A DNA stretch of 64,000 bases from Halomonas sp. CH40. GTDB taxonomy: Bacteria > Pseudomonadota > Gammaproteobacteria > Pseudomonadales > Halomonadaceae. Of this stretch, positions 20,820-28,180 are shown one piece after another. Both the position numbers and the translations under genes were made by a program. Every line of letters begins with the position of its first letter. Position 1 is the first letter of the stretch. Location: the NCBI GenBank assembly GCA_041875495.1, contig CP112982.1, forward strand, positions 1 to 64,000, written 5' to 3'. The notes under the pieces were generated by a model that saw nothing but the letters and a program-made list of their open reading frames with translations, was not told the origin of the DNA and made no database searches.

Positions 20820-21551
20820 TCAGTCTGGTGTACGGTAACCTTGAAGGATAGGCGTGGCCGATACGCTTGGATTAAATTTGTGTAAAGAGCGTTCAATTCT
20901 GTCCAAGTTTGCGTTCTGCCACATCCCCGGCTGGCGTAACCGGCAACGGTCTAGATCAATCAGCCAGGGCCTGTGTTGTGAATCAATCAGAATATTGCGG
21001 GCGTTGAGATCCACATGGTCTAAATGATGGTCGTGGAAGCGGCGAATCATGCGCCCGACGCTTGTGAGCAAGGTTCTTAAGGTGTTCTTCGATATTTGCT
21101 GGTCGTTTAAACAATCTGCCAGTGCCCGGGCGCCAGGTATGCGCTGTGTGATAAGCGCGGCCTCATAGGTGAATCCATGGCGACTGACCCAGGCGGCAAT
21201 CGGGCGGGGTACGGGCAGGCCCAGTTCAAAAAGATGCGCATTCAGGCGCATTTCAGCAAAGGCGCGGGTGCGTTCGCGTCCGGTCCAGAGATACTGGTTG
21301 CGGCTCAGTTTAGCGATCAGCCCACCACGCAGGTAGTGGCGAATCACCCACTCCTGGTGGCTATCGGGTTCTGGCTGTATAAAAAGACTGTTGCCACGCC
21401 CGAGTGCTTCGCCGGTTATCCGGCCAAGCTGTTGCCAGTAAGAAGCAGTAAACAATGCGGGCTGAATCTGGTGCGACCCTACTGCGCCCGATAAACTGTC
21501 CGCATCGTATAAAATCAGGTTTTCTTCCTGTTGGAGTGTCGCTAAGCGCAT
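20820..21551 (-). CDS. kdkA: 3-deoxy-D-manno-octulosonic acid (Kdo) kinase
   Basis: KdkA phosphorylates Kdo of the LPS inner core at position 4, using ATP. The 243-residue product has a protein-kinase-like fold: WVIRHYLRGGLIAKLSRNQYL (part of the N-lobe, with YLW), RERTRAFAEMRL, and the catalytic loop HLDHVDLNARNILID followed by LIDLDRCR (the metal-binding Asp). This set matches KdkA/WaaP-InaA kinases, and the RPxx.TxxxL order favours KdkA. Its ATG (21549-21551) overlaps the start of the divergent hldE/heptosyltransferase remnant (CATG). The gene is leftward but separated from the glycosyltransferase operon by 180 bases. Confidence 0.88.
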   Translation of the reverse strand: MRLATLQQEENLILYDADSLSGAVGSHQIQPALFTASYWQQLGRITGEALGRGNSLFIQPEPDSHQEWVIRHYLRGGLIAKLSRNQYLWTGRERTRAFAEMRLNAHLFELGLPVPRPIAAWVSRHGFTYEAALITQRIPGARALADCLNDQQISKNTLRTLLTSVGRMIRRFHDHHLDHVDLNARNILIDSQHRPWLIDLDRCRLRQPGMWQNANLDRIERSLHKFNPSVSATPILQGYRTPD

Positions 21552-21915
21552 GAAGCCCTCTTTGCCCGACCAACCTAAGCATATTGCCGCTCAGCAGTCA
21601 GCACTAGGCGATATGTGCAATATGATCCCGACCGTTCGGGCTTTCCGACGTTATTGTCATCAGGCGCGTAGTACCTGGCGTAGTACCTGGATGACCAACC
21701 TGGTAGCGTACAGTTTACTGGCTGCGGTATTGGGGGTCGAGCTTGTCGCTTACGACAGGTTCACTATCGGCCGGTTGATTGAAACCATTCAGCCAGATGA
21801 GATTGCCGGGGGAGCTGCCGTGCGCGCCAGAGGAGGAGAGGTCAAAGTGCTGGGCTTTGAAGACGGTGTTTCCACCACGGCAATGATTGCCACCATACTG
21901 GATCGTGAAGGGTGA
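21550..21915 (+). pseudogene. Chimeric remnant: heptosyltransferase N terminus fused to HldE C terminus
   Basis: The open frame is only 121 codons and fuses two family fragments. Residues about 1-43 (HIAAQQSALGDMCNMIPTVR, then AFRRY) look like the start of a GT9 heptosyltransferase. Residues about 60-121 (GRLIETIQPD ... EIAGGAAVRARGGEVKVL, then GFEDGVSTTAMI) match the C terminus of HldE, the bifunctional heptose kinase/adenylyltransferase, but lack the KGGDY-type segment that normally follows IQPD. Everything between, including the heptosyltransferase catalytic part and the HldE kinase domain, is missing. A perfect 12-bp tandem repeat (21667-21690, read RSTWRSTW) lies near the join. It sits between kdkA and waaA, where intact waaC/hldE-type genes would be at home. 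It is probably non-functional, though the frame is open. Confidence 0.75.
21667..21690. repeat. 12-bp perfect tandem repeat at the chimera junction
   Basis: CGTAGTACCTGG occurs twice in a row (21667-21678, 21679-21690), coding RSTW twice. It lies at the border between the heptosyltransferase-like and HldE-like fragments, so it may mark the recombination or repair event. Confidence 0.85.
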
Positions 21916-21917
21916 GG

Positions 21918-23219
21918 ATGGACTGGCCGCGTTTAGGTTATTCAGCCGCTTTGTATGCGCTGTCTCCGCTGATCTGGCAGCGGGTATGGCGTGAGCAGGT
22001 GCCCACTTACCAACGCCGGCAGCGGCTTGGCATCGAGTCGTCAGCGCGTTCAGGGCAAGCCTATATCTGGCTGCACTGCGCTTCAGTGGGTGAAGTGCGC
22101 GCCGCCCAGCCGCTTATCAAGGCGCTACTGGCGCGTTATCCACGCCATCACCTGTTGTTGACTACCATGACTGCCAGCGGCGCACAGCAGGTGCAAGCGC
22201 TCACTCACCTGTCATCGCGATTAATCCACCGCTTTATACCCCTGGACTTCCCCGGCAGCGCCAAACGCTTTGTGCGCCACTGGCAGCCTGCGCTGGCCAT
22301 CCTGTTTGAAACCGAGCTATGGCCCAATCTGATTGCCTGCTGCCATCAACACCACCTACCTGTTGCTGTGGTCAATGGTCGTCTGTCGCCGCGGGCATTC
22401 AAGCGTTACCAGCGAATTCGCCCGCTGATGGTCAATACCTTACGCCGTATCAGCTGGCTGGCAGCCAAGTCTCAAGCCGATGCTGAACGTTTTGCGGCAC
22501 TCGGCATGTCAGCTAATCGAACGCAGATTGTCGGCTCGCTCAAGTTTGAAATCAGCCACCAGAAAGGCACTGGTACTGAGAGTAAGTACTTACGTCGTGA
22601 GCTGGGTCTGGAGACCTGTAAACGCCCTGTCTGGGTAGCTGGCTCAACTCGGGAAGGAGAAGAAGCCGTGCTGCTCGCGGCTCATCGCAAGCTTGGCTGC
22701 CACCACCCTGAGGCGCTGTTGATACTCGCGCCGCGTCATCCGCAGCGCTTTGACGAGGTGGCAAAACTGTGTGAGAAAGCGCAATGTACAACGGCGCGTC
22801 GAAGCCTGCAGCAGCCGGTGACAGCGCAGACCCAGGTGTACCTGGCAGATACCCTGGGTGAACTGGAGCAGCTCTACACTGTAGGGGATCTAGCTTTTGT
22901 GGGTGGTAGTCTGGTGCCTCTGGGCGGCCATAACGTGGTGGAACCGGCAAGCCTTGGGCGCTTTACCCTGTGTGGCCCGTCACTGGAGAATTTCGAGGAT
23001 GTGGCCAAGCCCCTGCAAGCTGCCGGAGCGCTGGAAAGCGTAGCCGATGAGCAGGCGCTTGTGGCAGCACTGGTGGCCGCCTTTGATGACCCCGAGGAGA
23101 CGGCGCGCAAAGGTGCCCTGGGGCAGCAGGTTGTCGAACAGCAGCGCGGCGCGCTTGAGCGTACGCTGGCAGGTCTGGTTCAGCTACTGCCAGCGGAGGC
23201 GGGGCAAAATCCGGATTAG
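21918..23219 (+). CDS. waaA: 3-deoxy-D-manno-octulosonic acid (Kdo) transferase
   Basis: WaaA (KdtA) transfers Kdo from CMP-Kdo to lipid IVA at the inner membrane. The 433-residue product has [61 protein letters not shown] and [18 protein letters not shown], the hallmark blocks of the GT30 family. The ATG at 21918 ([20 protein letters not shown]) has AAGGG at 21908-21912 upstream; a GTG at 21912 is in frame but badly spaced. It follows the remnant frame by two bases, so read-through translation of the remnant may help its expression. It overlaps the convergent rpiA by four bases. Confidence 0.96.
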   Translation: MDWPRLGYSAALYALSPLIWQRVWREQVPTYQRRQRLGIESSARSGQAYIWLHCASVGEVRAAQPLIKALLARYPRHHLLLTTMTASGAQQVQALTHLSSRLIHRFIPLDFPGSAKRFVRHWQPALAILFETELWPNLIACCHQHHLPVAVVNGRLSPRAFKRYQRIRPLMVNTLRRISWLAAKSQADAERFAALGMSANRTQIVGSLKFEISHQKGTGTESKYLRRELGLETCKRPVWVAGSTREGEEAVLLAAHRKLGCHHPEALLILAPRHPQRFDEVAKLCEKAQCTTARRSLQQPVTAQTQVYLADTLGELEQLYTVGDLAFVGGSLVPLGGHNVVEPASLGRFTLCGPSLENFEDVAKPLQAAGALESVADEQALVAALVAAFDDPEETARKGALGQQVVEQQRGALERTLAGLVQLLPAEAGQNPD

Positions 23220-23890
23220 CGCCGCGCAGTGCGTTCGACGCCTTTTGGCGTACCCAGCAACAGGATATCGGCGCCGCGGGCGGCAAACAGGCCATTGGTC
23301 ACCACGCCAACAATATTGTTCAGGCGAGCTTCCATGGCTTCAGGGTCATCAATCATGAACTCATAGCAGTCGATGATCTGGTTGCCGTTATCCGTCACCA
23401 CCCCTTCACGGTAAACCGGCTCGGCGCCGAGTTTGACAAGCTCGCGGGCCACATAGGAGCGCGCCATGGGAATCACTTCAATGGGCAGGGGGAATTCGCC
23501 CAATCGAGCCACAGACTTTGAGCCATCCGCAATGCAGATAAAGCGTTCAGCGCAGGCAGCGACGATTTTCTCCCGAGTCAAGGCAGCACCGCCGCCCTTG
23601 ATCATATGTAAGTGAGCATTCACTTCGTCTGCGCCATCGATGTAAAAGGGTAGCGTGCCCACAGAGTTAAGTTCGAGTACGTCAATTCCCTGCGCTTTCA
23701 GACGGCTGGCACTGGCGTCAGAACTGGCAACAGCGCCCTGGAAGCGGTCCCCCAGTCGTCCCAGGCGGTCGATAAACAGGTTGGCCGTGGAACCTGTGCC
23801 AATGCCCAGCACGGTATCCTTTTCAAGCCATGGTTCGATTTCCTTGATAGCGGCATCTGCCACTGCTGCTTTGAGTTCATCCTGGGTCAT
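23216..23890 (-). CDS. rpiA: Ribose-5-phosphate isomerase A
   Basis: RpiA interconverts ribose 5-phosphate and ribulose 5-phosphate in the pentose phosphate pathway. The 224-residue product starts [18 protein letters not shown], and has [34 protein letters not shown], and the catalytic-site block [10 protein letters not shown]...[16 protein letters not shown]. Length and motifs match the RpiA family throughout. It is divergent from ilvA, an arrangement common in gammaproteobacteria, and overlaps the 3' end of waaA by four bases. Confidence 0.97.
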   Translation of the reverse strand: MTQDELKAAVADAAIKEIEPWLEKDTVLGIGTGSTANLFIDRLGRLGDRFQGAVASSDASASRLKAQGIDVLELNSVGTLPFYIDGADEVNAHLHMIKGGGAALTREKIVAACAERFICIADGSKSVARLGEFPLPIEVIPMARSYVARELVKLGAEPVYREGVVTDNGNQIIDCYEFMIDDPEAMEARLNNIVGVVTNGLFAARGADILLLGTPKGVERTARR

Positions 23891-23947
23891 GGTGAGCCTT
23901 TTGATGCAATAAAAACTGAAAATGGTTAGGGCCTGTTGAGTCAGCAG

Positions 23948-23953
23948 TATAAT
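23948..23953 (+). promoter_or_regulatory. Candidate -10 box of the ilvA promoter
   Basis: TATAAT occurs 95 bases upstream of the ilvA ATG, in the rpiA-ilvA divergent region. No good -35 hexamer stands 17 bases before it (the best is GTTAGG), so it is only a candidate. Confidence 0.3.
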
Positions 23954-24047
23954 GGCTCAAACAGTTCTAGACGACACTGGCCAGAATCTGCTAACAATAT
24001 CGGCTTTATCTTAAATCAGTCCGAAAAGCCGCCAACGAGATACCTCC

Positions 24048-25562
24048 ATGCTTGAAGCTACAGTGAAAAAGATCCTTAACGCTCGCGTTTACGGCGCTGC
24101 GCGTGAAACGCCTATTTCTTCCGCGCCTCTTCTATCACGTCGCTTCAACAACAAGATTCTGATAAAACGCGAAGATTTGCAGCCGGTGAACTCTTTCAAG
24201 ATTCGCGGCGCCTATAACAAGATGACTCAACTGACGGAAGAACAGAAGGCCAAGGGGGTGATTGCGGCGTCAGCGGGTAATCACGCCCAGGGGCTGGCCA
24301 TGGCGGCCAAGCAGATGGGCGTCAAGGCGGTGATTGTCATGCCGCGCATTACCCCCGAGATCAAGGTGCAGGCCGTGCGCGGCTGGGGCGCCAAGGTGGT
24401 GCTGAAAGGCGATGCCTTTGCCGCTGCCGCCGAGCATGCCCAGACGCTGATCGCCGAGCATGGGTATACCTATATTCCACCCTTTGACGATATTGATGTG
24501 ATTGCGGGCCAGGGCACCATAGCGGTAGAAATGCTGCGCCAATATCCTGAACCGATTGATACCATTTTTGTAGCGGTGGGCGGCGGTGGCCTGCTGGCCG
24601 GAGTGCTGGCCTATGTCAAGTATCTGCGCCCCGAGATCAAGGTGATTGGCGTGGAGTCAGAAGACAGCGCCTGCCTCAAGGCTGCCATGGACGCCGGTGA
24701 GCGGGTGGTGCTGGAACATGTGGGGGTTTTTGCGGAAGGGGTGGCGGTTGGCCAGATCGGTGAAGTGCCTTTCAGCATCATCCAGGGGCTGGTGGATGAT
24801 GTGATCACTGTCAATGCCGATGAAATGTGTGCCGCCGTGAAGGATATTTTTGAGGATACCCGCGCGGTTCCCGAGACATCCGGAGCGCTTTCCCTGGCAG
24901 GGTTGAAAAAATACGTGCAACAGACCGGGGTGGAAGGCCAAACCCTGATGTGTATCAACTGCGGGGCCAACATCAATTTTGATCGTCTTCAGCATATTGC
25001 CGAACGCGCCTCATTGGGTGAGCAGCGCGAAGCCATTCTGGCGGTGACCATTGATGAGCAGCCCGGCAGTTTCAAGAAGTTCTGCCGCACCCTTGGCAAG
25101 CGGATGGTGACGGAATTTGGCTATCGCTATTCGAATGCCAGTGAAGCGCATATCTTTGTGGGTGTGCAGGTCAAACCGGGGGGAGAAGACCGTCTGGCGG
25201 TTATCGAAAAGCTGGAAGAGGCTGGTTATCAGGTGGAAGACCTGACCGAAAACGAACTGGCTAAACTGCATACCCGTCATCTGGCAGGCGGGCGCCCCAG
25301 CGAGCATTTTGAAGAAGAACTTTATCGCTTTGAGTTTCCTGAGCGTCCGGGGGCGTTGATGAACTTCCTGACCAAGCTACCCCATGACTGGAACATTTCA
25401 CTGTTTCATTACCGCAATCATGGTGCGGCATATGGTCGCGTGCTGGTAGGCATGCAAGTGCCTAATGGCCACCGTAAAAATGTTGAAACGCACCTGGATG
25501 CGATTGGTTACCGCTATTGGAAGGAAAGCGACAATCCGGCTTATCGCCTGTTTATGGCTTAG
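24048..25562 (+). CDS. ilvA: Threonine ammonia-lyase, biosynthetic (threonine deaminase)
   Basis: IlvA is a PLP enzyme that deaminates threonine to 2-oxobutanoate, the first step of isoleucine synthesis. The 504-residue product has the PLP lysine in NSFKIRGAYNKM, ASAGNHAQGLAMAAKQMG, the glycine-rich phosphate loop VAVGGGGLLAGVL, and a C-terminal regulatory half with two ACT-like repeats (one around AILAVTIDEQPGSFKKF, one around YRFEFPERPGALMNFL). That two-domain tail is the isoleucine/valine-responsive biosynthetic form rather than the catabolic TdcB. It is the full family length (about 504-514). Confidence 0.97.
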   Translation: MLEATVKKILNARVYGAARETPISSAPLLSRRFNNKILIKREDLQPVNSFKIRGAYNKMTQLTEEQKAKGVIAASAGNHAQGLAMAAKQMGVKAVIVMPRITPEIKVQAVRGWGAKVVLKGDAFAAAAEHAQTLIAEHGYTYIPPFDDIDVIAGQGTIAVEMLRQYPEPIDTIFVAVGGGGLLAGVLAYVKYLRPEIKVIGVESEDSACLKAAMDAGERVVLEHVGVFAEGVAVGQIGEVPFSIIQGLVDDVITVNADEMCAAVKDIFEDTRAVPETSGALSLAGLKKYVQQTGVEGQTLMCINCGANINFDRLQHIAERASLGEQREAILAVTIDEQPGSFKKFCRTLGKRMVTEFGYRYSNASEAHIFVGVQVKPGGEDRLAVIEKLEEAGYQVEDLTENELAKLHTRHLAGGRPSEHFEEELYRFEFPERPGALMNFLTKLPHDWNISLFHYRNHGAAYGRVLVGMQVPNGHRKNVETHLDAIGYRYWKESDNPAYRLFMA

Positions 25563-25591
25563 CACGTCTGTCTGAGCTTGAGTTGACTGCT

Positions 25592-25612
25592 TGTGAGACA
25601 GCCTCTCTCACA
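25592..25612. repeat. Small hairpin after ilvA
   Basis: TGTGAGA (25592-25598) and TCTCACA (25606-25612) form a perfect 7-bp stem 30 bases after the ilvA stop. There is no T run, so it is at best a weak terminator or an RNA-stability stem. Confidence 0.4.
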
Positions 25613-25841
25613 ATGTGGGTAAAGTTAATTGGAGTTAAATCTGCGTTTAAGGGCATCCAGAGACTCAATTGGCCATTGATTGAGGGTGCCCATTGGCCCT
25701 ATAGTCAACGGACTTTCTTATCCATTATTCATTGGTCGTCGCCACTGGTGATAAGCCACCCAGCATTTCTATGCTTGGATTTTGTGGAACGTCCTTGAAT
25801 AGTTAGTTCAATCACTGCAAACATTCTTGGAGAAGGACAAC

Positions 25842-25940
25842 ATGCGCCGTAAAAAGCCGGATACGATCATGGCATTATTTGTGATCTTTGTACTGGGAGT
25901 CTTGGTTACCGGGTACGCGCAGGCACTGTCCGGCAGCTAA
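25842..25940 (+). CDS. Small single-pass membrane protein, 32 residues
   Basis: A 32-residue frame starts MRRKKPDTIMALF, continues as a hydrophobic stretch (ALFVIFVLGVLVTGYA) and ends ALSGS. A good ribosome-binding site, GGAGAAGG, lies just before the ATG. The positively charged N terminus followed by one membrane segment predicts an inner-membrane protein, N-in. I do not recognise a named family; from memory, similar peptides beginning MRRKKPDTIMALF occur in other Halomonas genomes, which would need a search to confirm. It lies alone between ilvA and the 5-formyl-THF cyclo-ligase gene, near the 6S RNA locus. A strong hairpin follows at 25999-26031. Confidence 0.72.
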   Translation: MRRKKPDTIMALFVIFVLGVLVTGYAQALSGS

Positions 25941-25998
25941 CAAGCTGGATAAAGGCCGCATTCTTGTAGGGATGCTCCCTCTTCTGGAAACTTCTCTG

Positions 25999-26031
25999 GC
26001 GTCCGTGTCGGCTACTGGCTGACACGGACGC
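25999..26031. terminator. Strong hairpin between the small membrane gene and 5-FCL
   Basis: A perfect 11-bp stem (GCGTCCGTGTC / GACACGGACGC) spans the 3' end of the leftward cyclo-ligase gene and its stop codon. On the plus strand it is followed by only a short T run (CTTTCG), so it may be a weak rightward terminator of the 32-residue gene. Confidence 0.5.
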
Positions 26032-26725
26032 TTTCGTTAGCTCGAATGTCGCTGGTGCGAAGAAGGGTTGGGCGTATAACACCTTGATCTGTCACGATCG
26101 CACTGAGCGGAATATCCCAGGGTTCGACGGGAAGTGAGTCAACTTCCTGGCAGGCGTGGGCAACTCCCATCAAGCGTGGCGCCGGTCGACGGTGACGAAC
26201 AAATGCCAGGGTGCGATCATAATAGCCACCGCCCATTCCCATCCGGTTGGCCTTAGCATCAAAGCCGACTAATGGTACCAGCATGGTATCCAGCGCCCAG
26301 GGGGGTAAGCGATTGCGCCTGTGAGCACTGAACTGGGCTGCGGGTTCCCAGATACGATAACGGTTCTTCACCATAGGGGTGTCTGGCCGGTAAGCAACAA
26401 ACCACAGCGTATTGTCTGCCAATGGGCGCAAGACGGGCAGGTAAACCTTAACCCCACGCCGATATAACCAGGGCAGCAAGGGGGTAGGGTCGATTTCACC
26501 GTTGAGCGGTAAATACAGGCTGATGCGCCGGGCGCGCTGAATTTCCGGCAGCTGTTTTAGCTGCGCGCACAATTTCCGGGCGGCGAGCTGTTGAGCCTGC
26601 ATGGAAAGGTTTCGCCGGCGGCGCTTGAGTTCGCGGCGCAGGGACGTTTTATCTTTACCTGCTGCCAGGGCGCCAGTGGGCTCTTGAGCAAGCGTTGGCG
26701 AGGCAAGGGTTACATCATACGTCAT
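26012..26725 (-). CDS. 5-formyltetrahydrofolate cyclo-ligase
   Basis: This enzyme (YgfA/Fau/MTHFS) converts 5-formyl-THF to 5,10-methenyl-THF using ATP. The 237-residue product has SLRRELKRRRRNLS near the N terminus, ISLYLPLNGEIDPTPLL, VPLVGFDAKANRMGMGGGYYD (the folate/ATP-binding block) and a C-terminal PWDIPLSAIVTD. It lies directly downstream of the 6S RNA gene and zapA, the same zapA-ssrS-ygfA order as in E. coli, and is probably cotranscribed with 6S RNA. Its last codons lie within a strong hairpin at 25999-26031. The start is placed at the ATG MTYDVTL; the first 25 residues are not conserved and a later start is possible. Confidence 0.93.
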   Translation of the reverse strand: MTYDVTLASPTLAQEPTGALAAGKDKTSLRRELKRRRRNLSMQAQQLAARKLCAQLKQLPEIQRARRISLYLPLNGEIDPTPLLPWLYRRGVKVYLPVLRPLADNTLWFVAYRPDTPMVKNRYRIWEPAAQFSAHRRNRLPPWALDTMLVPLVGFDAKANRMGMGGGYYDRTLAFVRHRRPAPRLMGVAHACQEVDSLPVEPWDIPLSAIVTDQGVIRPTLLRTSDIRANESVRVSQ

Positions 26726-26730
26726 CTTAA

Positions 26731-26913
26731 GGTTCCCCAGAGTGCCGCTGTCGTTCTGGCCCTGAACCCAAAGGTTCAGGTGGGTGGCCGCAGCCAGCCC
26801 ATCAGGCTTTCCGTCACGCGGACATGCACACAGGACTGGCTAGCATTTGGCCCCCTAGGTATTGCGCATAGGCTCAAGGGACGTAAACGACTGGCGAACA
26901 CCCCAGGGAACGC
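26731..26913 (-). ncRNA. ssrS: 6S RNA
   Basis: The minus strand here resembles 6S RNA, which binds sigma-70 RNA polymerase in stationary phase by mimicking an open promoter. The ends pair: the 5' arm (GTTCCCTGGGGTG) and the 3' arm (CACTCTGGGGAACC) make the closing stem. Between them are the conserved blocks TGTTCGC, CCCTTGAGCC and CCTGAACCTTTGGGTTCAGG, and CAGCGGCACTCTGG near the 3' end, all matching the E. coli molecule in order. Length is about 183 bases. It sits between zapA and the 5-FCL gene as in many gammaproteobacteria. The exact 5' end is estimated. Confidence 0.9.
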
Positions 26914-27023
26914 AACCATCCTAACAGAGCCGCTTCGGATACCAAAGATGCGCTGTGAATTTTGCGAAACCTTTAGGCAATAATTTGCTGACTCAAACGC
27001 TTGGGAGCGACCCGCTGTTGCTG

Positions 27024-27347
27024 TCATGATGGCTTATTGGTGCCGTTGGCTGGCTCACGGCTTTTTGTTAGCGCAGTTTCCAGGCGCTCACTCAGGCGAG
27101 TGATATCAGCCTCGTAATGGCGCTGGGCGTCCTTGGTTTCCAACAGCTCATTGGTAATGTTGAGCGCAGCCATGATGGCAACGCGTTCGGTACCCAGCAC
27201 GCTGCTTTGCGCCTGAATGCCCTGCATGGCACGGTCAAGGTAGCGGGCGACCCGCTCAAGTTTCTGCTCTTCACCCGGATCACAGGCAATGGTGTAGTGT
27301 CGCCCTAGCAGGGTGATATCCGTGGTTGGACGCTTGGCGTCACTCAT
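27024..27347 (-). CDS. zapA: Cell division protein ZapA
   Basis: ZapA bundles FtsZ protofilaments at the division site. The 107-residue product starts MSDAKRPTTDITLLGRHYTI, has ACDPGEEQKLERVARYLD and then a C-terminal coiled-coil region. The ATG at 27347 has GGAG six bases upstream and gives the usual family length (about 100-110); an in-frame extension to 27449 adds 34 unconserved residues. Next on the minus strand is the 6S RNA gene. Confidence 0.93.
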   Translation of the reverse strand: MSDAKRPTTDITLLGRHYTIACDPGEEQKLERVARYLDRAMQGIQAQSSVLGTERVAIMAALNITNELLETKDAQRHYEADITRLSERLETALTKSREPANGTNKPS

Positions 27348-27526
27348 TGAAAGCTCCGGCGCGGGCCTGCGTGGGCCCGATGCGTTAATATCACCGCATG
27401 GAAACATGCGTACAGCCTCAACTATAAGGAGCCACTGTTGCAGGGTCAATCGACGCCGTCAGTAAGATGCGCCGACGCGATTGTTGCAGCAGTGCCACGC
27501 TCAATTTTCACACACTTCAACACCTG

Positions 27527-28117
27527 ATGGATTCTGTTATGTCCCTGATCGATGAACGCCACGAATTTTCTGATATTGCCGATGTGTTTCTGCTGCATGG
27601 CAGCATGCAGTCGCCCGCTTTTCTAGACGGGCGCTTGTGTGGGCTATTGGCACTTCGGGATATTTCAGCGTCGGCATGGCTGGAAGAGGTATGCCTGAGT
27701 CTGGGCGTTGAACAGCCCGCTGACACCAGCAGCGGTGAGCGCCTGCTGGGTTGGCGCAAGCAGACGCTGGAGGCTTTGAGTGCCAGCGATCTCAACTACA
27801 CCCCCTTGCTGCCGGATGAGCTTTTTTCACTGGCTGAGCAGGCGCAAGGCCTCAAGGACTGGGTGCAAGGTTTTAACGAAGTCATTGACGACGTGGTAGA
27901 TGATGAAACACGTAAGCGCTGGTCCCAGGCCTTGTGCGAGGCCCTTGATGATATGCCAGCCATTGCGGGGATCGACGCCGATATTGATGATAGCCCCGAA
28001 AATGAAAACGATCTGTTTGCGCTGACCGAGCACGTGCGTATGACGGCAATGTTGCTGTATACCGAACAGCACCCCGGCCAGCCGCAGGTTGAACAGGCCG
28101 ATGCGCCCACCCATTAG
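27527..28117 (+). CDS. UPF0149 family protein (YgfB-like)
   Basis: The roughly 196-residue product matches the YgfB/UPF0149 family, whose biochemical role is not settled. It has HGSMQSPAFLDGRLCGLLA, EQAQGLKDWVQGFN and the acidic DDVVDDETRK region, then EHVRMTAMLLYTEQHP at the end. It is divergent from zapA, as ygfB is from zapA in E. coli, and is followed by pepP 63 bases downstream, again the E. coli order (ygfB-pepP-ubiH). The start at 27527 (MDSVMSLIDER) or the ATG at 27539 cannot be told apart: neither has a clear ribosome-binding site. Confidence 0.88.
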   Translation: MDSVMSLIDERHEFSDIADVFLLHGSMQSPAFLDGRLCGLLALRDISASAWLEEVCLSLGVEQPADTSSGERLLGWRKQTLEALSASDLNYTPLLPDELFSLAEQAQGLKDWVQGFNEVIDDVVDDETRKRWSQALCEALDDMPAIAGIDADIDDSPENENDLFALTEHVRMTAMLLYTEQHPGQPQVEQADAPTH

Positions 28118-28180
28118 CCAGGGGTTTCAGGTTGCTGGAAATATGCAAGGTTTTGAAAAGCTGACGTGACTGGAGACGCT

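Noticed and set aside
22136..22144. TTATCCACG inside waaA
   Set aside because: Single, one-mismatch copy inside coding sequence, with no cluster around it.
25517..25798. 93-codon frame after ilvA
   Set aside because: It overlaps the end of ilvA, lacks a ribosome-binding site, and shows no family resemblance; only the later 32-residue frame has a good start.
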